From Asparagopsis taxiformis (Eukaryota; Rhodophyta; Florideophyceae; Bonnemaisoniales; Bonnemaisoniaceae): a DNA stretch of 64,000 bases. The notes under the pieces were generated by a model that was not told where the DNA came from, ran no database searches, and saw only the letters and a list, made by a program, of their open reading frames with translations. Location of the stretch: contig JALQPE010001860.1 of the NCBI GenBank assembly GCA_030407315.1, positions 248,001 to 312,000 on the forward strand. The letters run 5' to 3'. A program made the position numbers and the translations under genes. How positions within the stretch are numbered: position 1 is the stretch's first letter; each line of letters starts with the position of its first letter. Of the stretch, positions 50,170 through 59,370 are shown one piece after another.

Positions 50170-52626
50170 ATGGCACAATTATCATCGGCCCCTGCCTTCA
50201 CCCCAGGCTTCACACCGCGCGATAGCACTCCGATGACGGCCTCCATCGACTACGGAGTCGTGAAAGACAGACTGAAGGAATTCCTCAGCAGCTTTGCACT
50301 CGATGACTTCTCCGAAGGTTCCAAGCTCAAATACATGACGCAACTCGAGGAAATCTACAGACGAACCCGCAAGTCTCTCGTCGTGGAAGTGGAGGACGTG
50401 TACAAATGGGGCCTGGACAGTACCAATTTCTCCGCTGAGAACAGCGGCGGTGCCGTCAACCTCCTCCACGATGAAGTCCTCACCAATGCCCGACGATATC
50501 AGGAGCTGTTCTCACAAGCTGCCGATGAGATAATCGAAGGCATGCGTGAAAGTTCCGCAAGTGGCCCTCAGCTTGACCCAGACACGCCGGACACCGTGGC
50601 CATCCTGGCAGCTACTCGACGCCAGCGTGAAGAAGAGTTTCGAAATGCCCAGGCAGCCCAAGAGAATATCCCTGGAGGTGCCGCAAATTCAGATAACGCC
50701 AATGCGCCAGCTGGACCTGGTGCCGATCCGCGTAATCTAGTCCCAGCAATTATGACCCGCACATATGAGACGCTGTTAATTCCGAGACCAGGTGACAAGT
50801 CTATTCCGCTTCGTCATGTCCGATCCGAGCATGTCGGCCATTTGGTTTCGATTTCAGGAATCGTCACGAGAGTCACAGAAGTGAAACCCAGGGTCGCTGC
50901 CGCTGCCTATATCTGTCGCGGATGCGGTTTTGAGGTTTATCAAGAGGTTTCTGGTCGTTCTTTCATGCCTCTCCAGCACTGCCCGACTCCCAATCACGAG
51001 GGCCGAACTCAGGAAGCGGGTCATTTGATGCCCAATTATCGTGGCTACAAGTACGTAAAGTACCAAGAGCTCAAACTGCAGGAACCTGCTGATCAGGTGC
51101 CGATTGGAAGCATTCCAAGGACCATCAACGTCAAATTGAACGGTGAAATGACCCGAACGTGCACAGCGGGTGATATTGTACAAATTTCAGGTATCTTCCT
51201 TCCCATGCCGTTCACTGGTTTCCGTGCTCTCAAGTCTGGCTTCCTTGCTGATACTTTCCTAGAGGCAACGCATGTGTCGCAGTCGAGGAAGAGCTATGCG
51301 GACGAATTTGTGGATGATGAGACGACCGAACAAATGGTCGCACTTCGACAAGATCCTGATTTGTACACAAGGCTGGCTCGCTCCATTGCGCCTGAAATTT
51401 TCGGAAGTGTAGATGTCAAAAAGGCGCTTCTTCTGCTCCTGCTTGGGGCACCTCCCAAGAAACTTCCAGACGGAATGCGCCTTCGTGGGGACCTTCACGT
51501 GTGTCTTATGGGTGATCCTGGAGTCGCGAAATCACAATTACTGAAACACATCACGAAAGTCGCACCGCGAGCAGTCTACACGACTGGGAAAGGAAGCTCA
51601 GGAGTGGGGTTAACAGCCGCTGTCATGAGAGACGCTGTCACTAACGAACTGATGCTCGAGGGTGGAGCGTTGGTTCTCGCTGATATGGGCATCGCATGTA
51701 TTGACGAGTTTGACAAAATGAACGAAGTCGACCGCACGGCTATTCATGAAGTAATGGAACAGCAGACCGTGTCTATCGCCAAGGCCGGTATTACAACATC
51801 TCTTAATGCACGTGCCTCCGTGCTCGCAGCTGCGAATCCAGCTTATGGTCGATACAATAGAAGCAAGTCCCCTGCGGAGAACATTAATCTTCCAGCAGCC
51901 CTTCTTTCTCGTTTCGATTTGCTCTTCCTACTACTGGACAACCCTAAGGCTGAACAAGATCTTGCACTAGCTCGTCATGTAACACATGTGCATCGCACAG
52001 GTGTGCATCCGCCGCTAGGATTTGAAGTGGTGGATCCCAAGGTTATTCGGGCACACATTGCTGCTGCACGAGGTGTCAATCCAGTAATTCCGAAAGACAG
52101 TACTCTGACGGAATATTTAGTGAACAACTACGTCGCTATGCGCGCTCAGGAAATCGACGACGGAAGCGATGCGAAAGGGTACACATCTCCAAGAGTTCTG
52201 CTCAGTATTCTGAGACTCGCGCAAGCGCTTTGTCGACTGCGACTTGCCCATGTTGTTGAGAAGGACGATGTTGATGAAGCGCTTCGGCTCATGGTTGCCA
52301 GTAAAGCGTCTCTTGAAGAGTCTGGTCCCAAGAAAAGACGAAGGAGGGATGATGACGATGCCGACGAAGATGACTTGGATGCGGCGTTTGGGAAGGAGAG
52401 GGACGATGACGACAACAGTGAAGGGAATCGTATCTGGAGGATCTACACGCTTATTAGCGAATATATGGAGCGGGAAGTGAGGACAGTTGTAAGCATAGAA
52501 ACTGCTGAGAAGCTATGTGACGATAATCAATTCACAAGGGATGAACTCATGAAAACTATTGATCAGTATGAAGATATGGATATTTGGTCTTATGACACTC
52601 AAGAACATAGAATTGTTCTTGTGTAA
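50170..52626 (+). CDS. MCM7: MCM7, replicative helicase subunit
   Basis: The ATG at 50170 (MAQLSSAPAFTPGFTPRDST) gives 818 residues; the open frame upstream to 49921 runs through the promoter and is not used. The subunit is set by YRGYKYVKYQELKLQEPADQ and VPIGSIPRTINVKL, typical of MCM7. The zinc motif has C-x2-C (CRGC) and then CPTPNHE, so the fourth ligand, usually Cys, appears to be His. Walker A GDPGVAKSQLLK is near residue 447, Walker B ACIDEFDKMNE follows, and the Arg finger SRFD is near 580. An acidic loop (DDDDADEDDLDAAFG) lies in the C-terminal part before the winged helix. It pairs with the adjacent MCM2 gene. Confidence 0.97.
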   Translation: MAQLSSAPAFTPGFTPRDSTPMTASIDYGVVKDRLKEFLSSFALDDFSEGSKLKYMTQLEEIYRRTRKSLVVEVEDVYKWGLDSTNFSAENSGGAVNLLHDEVLTNARRYQELFSQAADEIIEGMRESSASGPQLDPDTPDTVAILAATRRQREEEFRNAQAAQENIPGGAANSDNANAPAGPGADPRNLVPAIMTRTYETLLIPRPGDKSIPLRHVRSEHVGHLVSISGIVTRVTEVKPRVAAAAYICRGCGFEVYQEVSGRSFMPLQHCPTPNHEGRTQEAGHLMPNYRGYKYVKYQELKLQEPADQVPIGSIPRTINVKLNGEMTRTCTAGDIVQISGIFLPMPFTGFRALKSGFLADTFLEATHVSQSRKSYADEFVDDETTEQMVALRQDPDLYTRLARSIAPEIFGSVDVKKALLLLLLGAPPKKLPDGMRLRGDLHVCLMGDPGVAKSQLLKHITKVAPRAVYTTGKGSSGVGLTAAVMRDAVTNELMLEGGALVLADMGIACIDEFDKMNEVDRTAIHEVMEQQTVSIAKAGITTSLNARASVLAAANPAYGRYNRSKSPAENINLPAALLSRFDLLFLLLDNPKAEQDLALARHVTHVHRTGVHPPLGFEVVDPKVIRAHIAAARGVNPVIPKDSTLTEYLVNNYVAMRAQEIDDGSDAKGYTSPRVLLSILRLAQALCRLRLAHVVEKDDVDEALRLMVASKASLEESGPKKRRRRDDDDADEDDLDAAFGKERDDDDNSEGNRIWRIYTLISEYMEREVRTVVSIETAEKLCDDNQFTRDELMKTIDQYEDMDIWSYDTQEHRIVLV

Positions 52627-53159
52627 CAAGATATTAAAAGCAACACTATTTTCCATTGAACTTGCGTGTCCGGCCCCAACATTTTATGAGCAAGTTCTCG
52701 CGGATAGTATGGTCATCTATGTCTTCATGCCAGCAGTTTGGCAGAATGTGAAAGCCTGAAGAAATAGCTCACAGAGATGATAGACTAGAAGCAGCATTCG
52801 TGGTTGCAGCATCTGACGAAAAGACTTTCATGTGGAGGACGCTTGCTGACCGACATTCGAAATAAACATTTGCTCTCGTGAGAAATGTCGACAGAGCCGT
52901 GCAGAATTTGTAAAATGGGTTTGATCATATTTTGGCGATGTCACACTCTTGCGTGACAGGCAAACACGTGTAACGAGATCGACCAATTGAAAATCCCATC
53001 ATCGACTTTAAGATCCGCTTCAGCTGAGCTGCACTTTGGAACTGAACTTGTCTGTGCCAAGAGTCCATCTTCTTGAGCAGCTCTCCGACACGATATCCTG
53101 CTGCTTCACAGTTGAACAAATTTCTTGTTTCCTCCCTCTACTGGTTTGAGAATACAAAG
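52627..53159. other. Intergenic region
   Basis: About 530 bases between MCM7 and the radical SAM gene, both on the plus strand. The frame of the radical SAM gene is open to 53073, but the first codons are not ATG. A minus-strand open frame (52925-53119) has no recognised content. No gene is seen. Confidence 0.5.
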
Positions 53160-55067
53160 ATGGGACCGTCTTTTATCATCAACCCAATTCCTCCAGTGCG
53201 CAGCGCGGATCGTCGCCAACTGCTCAAACCAGTGAGATGCAAGTCCTCAAGACAACGTTCAAACGTGGTAGCATCAGTTCAAAGCGTCCCGCAGAAGGAG
53301 AGGCTGAGTAACATGTCTGAATGGCAACAAGATGAAACGCTCTTTTTCAATCGTACACCCAGGCGAATTGGCCAAGAAGCAGAGGGCGTTGTCCAGGTTG
53401 TATATGCGTACCCAAACGTGTACCAAGTTGGCATCTGCTCGCTCGGTTACCAAATGGTGTGGGCTACATTATCTCAAATGGAACAGGTAGAGGTCACCAG
53501 ATTGTTCACCGATGCCATGGAACCATTACCTTATCGAACAGATTTACTTGGCTTTTCGCTATCATGGGAGCTTGACTACGTCGGAATATTTGCTCAATTG
53601 GAATTCTGCAACATATCGCGTCGCGCAATTGAAAGAACAGAATCTGACCCTATCGTATTTGGTGGTGGACCGGTCCTAACTGCAAACCCTGAACCGTTTG
53701 CAGATTTCTTTGACGTCATTTTGCTGGGGGATGGTGAGGATACTCTCCCTGCGCTGATTGATTGCGTCAAGCAAAACAAAGGCCAAGGCAGGATGCGCTT
53801 ACTGGAGCATTTAGCGACGCTTCCCGGAGTGTATGTGCCCAAGCTGTATGAAATCGTATACGAAAGTGCTACTGGTCCTATTCAGTCTATCAATCCAATC
53901 GCATCCACGTCTTCGGATATTTCTGTGCCTGAAACTGTGAAGAAGTCTACGTTTCGCGGGAAAAAGCTGGCAACCTCAACAGTTGTTACGCCACGCTGTG
54001 CATGGGAAAATATATTTATGGTCGAAGCCGTTCGCAGTTGTCCGGAAATGTGCACGTTCTGTTTAGCTTCATATGTAACATTACCTTTTCGTGCCGCACC
54101 AGTACACGAGGCATTACTACCCGCCATTGATAGCGCACTAGAAGCGACTAATCGCATTGGAATTTTGGGCGCTAGCGTAACTCAGCATCCGCAGTTTGGT
54201 GATCTTCTCGACGCACTACGTGATCCGAAATATGACAATATGCGGCTTTCGCTTTCCTCTGTCAGGACAAATACAGTAACGGAGGACCTTGCTCGGACTT
54301 TAGTTGCGAGGGGTTCCAAGTCCGTAACAGTTGCTGTAGAATCTGGTTCAGAAAGATTACGACAGGTATTTTGCGTTTCACTTCAACATTTGCTAACTGA
54401 TAATCAGGTCAAACTTCTAACCTTGTTCGTCCACGATGTTTAGATTGTCAACAAGAAGCTGGACAATGAGGATATTATCAGGGCGGCGGTGAGGGCAGAG
54501 GCGGGCGGTCTGTCGGGTATGAAGTTGTATGGAATGGCTGGCATCCCTGGGGAGATCGCTCAAGATCATCAGGAAACACTGGCAATGTTCGCAGACATTA
54601 AAAAAGCGGCGCCCTCCCTACGGCTCACTTTCGGTTGTTCTACGTTTGTGGCAAAGGCACACACCCCTTTCCAGTGGTTTGGATGTGACAAAAAAGCAGA
54701 CAAGGTCATGAAGCAAATGGGAAAATCATTTGCGAAGATCGGGGTAGATTATCGGCCTGAATCACACAAGTGGTCGATTATACAGTCAATCATTTCGCGA
54801 GGTGACCGACGAATCTCCAATGTTCTTGAGCTTGTAAGCGAATATGGTTACTCTCTGGGGAGCTTTCGTCGAGCATTCAAAGAACTTAAAGGGCGAGTAC
54901 CCTTGCTCGAATATTACGCATACGAGGATTGGCCGATTGATACTGTATTACCATGGAGTCATTTGCGCACGGCTATAACACCGTCGCGGATTTTGGAAGC
55001 ACGACGCAACGCAGAAACAAAATTTCGACCTGATAGTGCTGAGTTTGCCCGCACCCAATTACTTTGA
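53160..55067 (+). CDS. Organelle-targeted radical SAM protein, TIGR03960-like
   Basis: Two exons, 53160-54365 and 54444-55067, join across a 78-nt intron (GT-AG, phase 0) to give 609 residues. The joined frame reads GSERLRQ then IVNKKLDNEDIIRAAVRAEA, which restores the family sequence. A Ser/Arg/Lys-rich leader of about 55 residues fits plastid or mitochondrial import. An N-terminal segment resembling a cobalamin-binding fold (VYAYPNVYQVGICSLGYQMV; FGGGPVLTANPEPFADFFDV) is followed by the radical SAM cluster site RSCPEMCTFC (C-x3-C-x2-C) near residue 292. It is close in length and order to the bacterial TIGR03960 family, common in cyanobacteria and of unknown reaction. Its last 9 bases overlap the stop of the convergent zinc-ribbon gene. 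Confidence 0.85.
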
Positions 55068-55862
55068 CAGCTCCAATTGAGGCATTGGTACACCATTACG
55101 CCTGCAGATCTTACACCATGAAGGTTTGCGAGCGCCTGATGAACGTCTCCTGATGTTATTCGGTGCTAAAAGAAACTCATGTCCATGTGCACAGCGCCAT
55201 TTCAAAGGCACATGTTCTGAAATATATTCCGTACTGAGACATTCGCCCCCTAGCTGCGCAGCCATTTTGTGCATATCTTTTATCGTAAGTTTCTGTTTCT
55301 GACGAGCGCACTCGGGGCACCAGGAGCCGGCGCTTCGCACATTGGACGCATTTGCTTTCCACACATGGCCGTGCTCACAGCGCCACACCAATGGCGTGCG
55401 TGAATCAACGTACTCAGTTGATAGAAGTGTGCCTTTTCGCTGGGCTGCTAATGTCTGCAAGGTGTACAGGGATAGTTTTGTTCGGGATTTATTGGCTGAG
55501 GGAGTGGTTGCCAGATAGCTGCAAATTGGACATGTTACACAGGCGAGAGATCCTGGACGACATTTGACAATGTGACCGTGTTTGCAGCGATAGCGTAACG
55601 TGCACGAGGCCGTTATGTCTGGGTGTTCGTAGGCAAAGCTGAGATTGGTCAAACGGTGTTCGAGCGGCGAAGAGAACGTTGGCTCGGGCAATTGTTGAGC
55701 GCCTTCGGGTAGCTGCGGTTTTTGCGAGCAGGTTGGCGCATTGATAATGGCTCGCGCGCGCGCGCGACACACTGGAGGCGTTATGAAGAGGGTGGACATG
55801 GCGAGGTAGCGAGCGGGAGATGAGGTCGTGCGTTGGAGGCGGCCAGCAATGTAAAGAAACAT
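55059..55862 (-). CDS. Zinc-ribbon repeat protein, phage/virus-like domain
   Basis: A single exon; the ATG at 55862 gives 267 residues after a basic leader that could be a targeting signal. Three copies of a zinc-ribbon unit follow. The last two are clear: ALSTEY-like LSTEYVDSRTPLVWRCEHGH then SWCPECARQ, and LSTEYISEHVPLKWRCAHGH then SWCKICRR. The first is degenerate (RYRCKHGH, CPICSYL). Each has W-x-C-x2-GH and a later C-x2-C. Such units are typical of proteins in bacteria, phages and large DNA viruses, often linked to homing endonucleases. No nuclease motif is seen here. The gene ends 9 bases inside the convergent radical SAM gene. A short (gc)n run in the coding DNA lies near 55750. Confidence 0.72.
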   Translation of the reverse strand: MFLYIAGRLQRTTSSPARYLAMSTLFITPPVCRARARAIINAPTCSQKPQLPEGAQQLPEPTFSSPLEHRLTNLSFAYEHPDITASCTLRYRCKHGHIVKCRPGSLACVTCPICSYLATTPSANKSRTKLSLYTLQTLAAQRKGTLLSTEYVDSRTPLVWRCEHGHVWKANASNVRSAGSWCPECARQKQKLTIKDMHKMAAQLGGECLSTEYISEHVPLKWRCAHGHEFLLAPNNIRRRSSGARKPSWCKICRRNGVPMPQLELSK

Positions 55863-56132
55863 TTTCAACAGTCGGCGTGACGCGGTAACGTGCGTGTTGC
55901 GTGAGAGTGACTCATGTGGACACTTTGCGCAATCAACTTTGTCGAGTACTGTAATGATTCAGAAAAGCGTCCAACCCAGCAGCCAACTCGTCTTCCAGGA
56001 CCTTCCCTTCCGACCTATGGTATCCTATTCCAGGCTTGTAACATATAAAGCGCATCATTAACCATTCCTCAATGCGTACCAATTATAAATCCGCACTAAC
56101 ACCCCATCCGCACCTTGCAACCTATCGTAACC

Positions 56133-57902
56133 ATGATCGACGAATTCTGCATCTTTGAACGAGGCGGCACCGTGCTATGGCGTCGCAGCTTTGTAGCACT
56201 AAAAGGCGACCCACTGGCCACTCTCGTGCGCTCCGTTCTCCTGGAGGATCGCCTCTCCCTCCCCGAGTTCTCCTTCGATTGCTACACCCTCCGCTGGGTA
56301 CTCGACAATGAAAAAGGCGTTGTGTTCGTCGTCATCTTTCAACGGCTGCTCCCACCCGCCTATGCAGACGATTTACTCCATATGGTGCGCAAGAAATTTA
56401 CCCGCTCATTCGTCCATGCCCAGCCCCCAGACCCTTCCACCCGCTCCGCTCCCTTTGTCGTCGACTGCTCTGCAAACTTCGACGCCTTCACCCCTGTTTT
56501 TGAGGCGCTACTCGACGCCGCCGAGCGCAAGAGCATGAATTTTTCCAACCCCGTGCCGCGCAAAAAGATCCAAACTAACACACCGCGCGAGCTTCCAACC
56601 CCCGAGCACCCGCCCGACGTGGAAGACACAGAACCTTCCGAAGGCACCTTGTCGCAGGAGGATGTCGTCAAGCGAAATCGGGAAGATTTCATTCGCAGAC
56701 AAAAGGGCAGTCGCAAGAAAAAGACGATTTCAGAAGCTCCTATCTTTGAGCGCCCTAAAGGAAAGGTCATGCGTCCTTCGAAAAAAGCCACAGAAGATGA
56801 TCTATCCGCCTTGGACTTTAGTGGTGGCCCCCCAACATCTGATGCTGTTGATAATGAGTTGCTCAAGTTTAAAAAGCAGTTCATGGATGCGCCGTCGAAT
56901 GTGGCCTATGACACAATTGAGATGTCAGACGAAGAAGACGAACAAGCTGACAATCTAGCTGCGACTCGAACTTCTGGTATGTTTAATTATTTCAAAGGGT
57001 TGGCCGGCATGCGAAATATCACAAGGGAAGACCTCACATCTGTAATGGAAAAGTTCAGAGAGGGTCTCATTGGAAAAAATGTTGCCCAAGACATTGCAGA
57101 CCAATTGATAGAATCAGTTGTGTCTAGTCTGGAAGGAAAGAAGATGGAATCAATGACTTCTGTATCGACCATGGTTCGAAACGCTCTTGAGGAGGCATTA
57201 ACGCGAATCCTCACTGCACGTCAAAGCACAGATATCATCTCCGAAATTGCGGCGAAAAAAGGCAGCGGAAAACCGTACGTCATCGCCTACTGTGGCGTGA
57301 ACGGCGTCGGGAAGAGCACTTCTCTGGCTAAGACGTGCTACTATTTGCTCAATCATGGCTACAAAGTTATGATTGCCGCATGCGATACGTTCAGAGCGGG
57401 CGCTGTGGAACAGTTGCGAACGCACGTGAAGTGCCTCGGGAAGGGAGTCGAATTGTTCGACAGAGGGTATGGCAAAGACGCAGCAGCAGTGGCAATGGAT
57501 GCGACGCGAAAAGCAAAAGAGCTCGGGTACGATGTTGTTCTTGTAGACACGGCGGGTCGAATGCAAGACAACGAGCCTCTGATGCGTGCACTTGCAAAAC
57601 TGGTCGAGGTGAATCAACCGGACCGATTATTTTTCGTCGGCGAAGCTCTAGTCGGCAATGACGCAGTGGATCAACTTACAAAATTTAACGCAGCACTAAC
57701 AGATCACCAAAAGGGAGCACGACCACGCCTGATCGATGGGATTGTTTTGACCAAGTTTGACACCATCGACGACAAGGTGGGCGCTGCTGTGTCTATGGTT
57801 TATACAACGGGGCAGCCAATTGTGTTCGTCGGGGTAGGACAGACATATATGGATTTGCGCAAAATTAACACAAAGTCGCTTGTAAAGGCCTTGCTAAAGT
57901 AA
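56133..57902 (+). CDS. SRPRA: Signal recognition particle receptor subunit alpha
   Basis: The GTPase that docks ribosome-SRP complexes at the ER membrane. From the ATG at 56133 the single exon gives 589 residues. The N-terminal X domain (MIDEFCIFERGGTVLWRRSF) matches the SRX longin-like fold that binds the beta subunit. A charged, Lys/Glu-rich linker follows. The NG domain has the P-loop GVNGVGKSTSLAKT near residue 386, DTFRAGAVEQL, DTAGRMQDNEPLMRAL near 471 and the guanine motif TKFDTIDDKVGAA near 539. TATA-like sequences lie at 56044-56050 and 56084-56090. Its stop is 54 bases from the convergent zinc-finger gene. The X domain excludes plastid FtsY. Confidence 0.95.
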   Translation: MIDEFCIFERGGTVLWRRSFVALKGDPLATLVRSVLLEDRLSLPEFSFDCYTLRWVLDNEKGVVFVVIFQRLLPPAYADDLLHMVRKKFTRSFVHAQPPDPSTRSAPFVVDCSANFDAFTPVFEALLDAAERKSMNFSNPVPRKKIQTNTPRELPTPEHPPDVEDTEPSEGTLSQEDVVKRNREDFIRRQKGSRKKKTISEAPIFERPKGKVMRPSKKATEDDLSALDFSGGPPTSDAVDNELLKFKKQFMDAPSNVAYDTIEMSDEEDEQADNLAATRTSGMFNYFKGLAGMRNITREDLTSVMEKFREGLIGKNVAQDIADQLIESVVSSLEGKKMESMTSVSTMVRNALEEALTRILTARQSTDIISEIAAKKGSGKPYVIAYCGVNGVGKSTSLAKTCYYLLNHGYKVMIAACDTFRAGAVEQLRTHVKCLGKGVELFDRGYGKDAAAVAMDATRKAKELGYDVVLVDTAGRMQDNEPLMRALAKLVEVNQPDRLFFVGEALVGNDAVDQLTKFNAALTDHQKGARPRLIDGIVLTKFDTIDDKVGAAVSMVYTTGQPIVFVGVGQTYMDLRKINTKSLVKALLK

Positions 57903-57956
57903 AGCTCAACTCATGGATGAGTTTTGAATAAATTGCATTGCTTGCTTACTGCTTCT

Positions 57957-58499
57957 CTACAACTCCTGCACCATCCACGACGCAATCTGTCCAGTTCCAT
58001 GGCATACCTGACACGCAATGTGCCCATCGTCGCATACCAGACACGAGCAGTTCCCCTCGATGGAACATATCAACCTGTCGCCAAGCATGAGCACCCCAGT
58101 TGCATTGCACCAGCTACATTCAACGCGACCGGTGCCATGGCACGCGCGACATACAGACGGCTGGTCACTCTCCCTCATCTGAAACCGCCAGCCCAATTCC
58201 ACCGCACGCTTCATGGCGTCGTTGTGCAGCCGATTGCGAAAAGACGGCTGTCCATCTGCGTTGTTCCCTGTCGCATCTGCAGAAGTGCCACCAGCTCCCG
58301 CACCCATTCCTGAACCGCGTCCACGGCCTTTTCCAGTCCCTCTGCCGGTGCCATGCCCTGTTCCAGCAACAGAATGAGAAGATCTCATTCGCAGTGAAGA
58401 CTTGCGCAAAACAGGCAGACGCGGATTTGAAACTGATTGTGGGCCATTGGTCGTGCGGCAATTACAAAATGGGAGAGGAAGCGAAGGAAGAAATGCCAT
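57957..58499 (-). CDS. DnaJ-type zinc-finger protein, probably plastid
   Basis: A single exon of 180 residues. The leader, MAFLPSLPLPFCNCRTTNGP, is basic and Ser-rich and looks like a plastid transit peptide beginning MAF. A Gly/Arg stretch (GHGTGRGTGKGRGRGSGMG) then precedes a conserved helix and four C-x2-C repeats of the DnaJ (Hsp40) zinc-finger kind: CRACHGTG, CSWCNATG, CLVCDDGH and CQVCHGTG. The J domain is absent. Plant BSD2 and related plastid chaperones have this layout and assist Rubisco or photosystem assembly; the same role is only inferred. It is convergent with the SRP receptor gene. Confidence 0.82.
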   Translation of the reverse strand: MAFLPSLPLPFCNCRTTNGPQSVSNPRLPVLRKSSLRMRSSHSVAGTGHGTGRGTGKGRGRGSGMGAGAGGTSADATGNNADGQPSFRNRLHNDAMKRAVELGWRFQMRESDQPSVCRACHGTGRVECSWCNATGVLMLGDRLICSIEGNCSCLVCDDGHIACQVCHGTGQIASWMVQEL

Positions 58500-58952
58500 C
58501 GTGACGTAAGAAAGGAGGGTTTCACCAGTGAATGTTCTTCACGAAAAGCAAAAACTCTTTCCGAACTAGCTAGCGATATCTATGTATGTTGTTGTGTGTA
58601 CCTGAGCGACGGATTACGACAGCGTAGTAAGTAGGTCGACGGTCGCAGTGTTATGCCGAATTGGGGGCTCAGGTGAAGTTCCAGCAATGCGAGGGGAGGA
58701 TACTAAATATGTAACGGATGAACTGAATATGGAATGGAGCTAATTGAGATTGTGCACATGTGAGCCCGATTGAGATATTAAATTCCTAGATTTCTGAAGG
58801 CTGCACGTCTATTGGATGGAATACCTGGTCTAAACCAATAAATTTGTAGAAAACAGAATTGCAGAAAAATAAAAAATCATCGTGCGCCGTATTTAGAAGC
58901 GGACGACATGTCGCAGTTTCATGGAAAATTTGCCAAAATATTAACTGGGAAG
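58500..58952. other. Intergenic region
   Basis: Upstream of the zinc-finger gene and flanking tRNA-Gln. One 65-codon plus-strand open frame has no recognisable content. No further RNA gene was recognised. Confidence 0.5.
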
Positions 58953-59025
58953 AGTTCCTGGCGGGGTTTGAACCCGCGATCTCCAGATTCAAAGTCTGGC
59001 GTGATAACCACTACACCACAGGAAC
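58953..59025 (-). tRNA. tRNA-Gln (UUG)
   Basis: A 73-nt intronless tRNA read on the minus strand. The acceptor stem pairs gttcctg with caggaac. The D arm is gtg-tagtggttat-cac. The anticodon stem ccaga/tctgg encloses loop ctttgaa, so the anticodon is TTG (UUG), reading CAA (Gln). The T arm is gcggg-ttcaaac-cccgc. No CCA is encoded, as in nuclear genes. A run of T lies a short way downstream on the minus strand. All stems pair fully in the positions read. Confidence 0.96.
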
Positions 59026-59370
59026 TGTGGAAGAGTTGTTCATTGGGGGCATGAATTGAGCTTTTATAACAAAACGTAGATTTGTACCACACTGAGGACT
59101 TGCAATCATAGAAAAATCATTAAACTGCTATTGAAGATTCTCGGACTCTTGAGTCACTGATACTTACCCTCGCGTACCTTTACATCATAGTACACACAAG
59201 TTATGTCAGTTATTGTTACTCAATAGACAGGAAAGTATATCACTCATAGACGCATACGTTGTACTGCGTCTTTTCAAAAACGCACGCTGGCATCTTCAAA
59301 ACAGTTCCACAAGTATAGGTGCACCACATACAGTACACATAGACGGGATACTTCCAGTACAAATCAGATA
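59026..59370. other. Intergenic region
   Basis: Between the tRNA and the 3' end of the CLC gene. Part of an antisense open frame of the CLC gene starts here at 59213. No gene is seen. Confidence 0.5.

Noticed and set aside
52750..52860. Possible C/D box RNA downstream of MCM7
   Set aside because: A near C box and ctga can be found, but the C box is imperfect and no terminal stem is seen.
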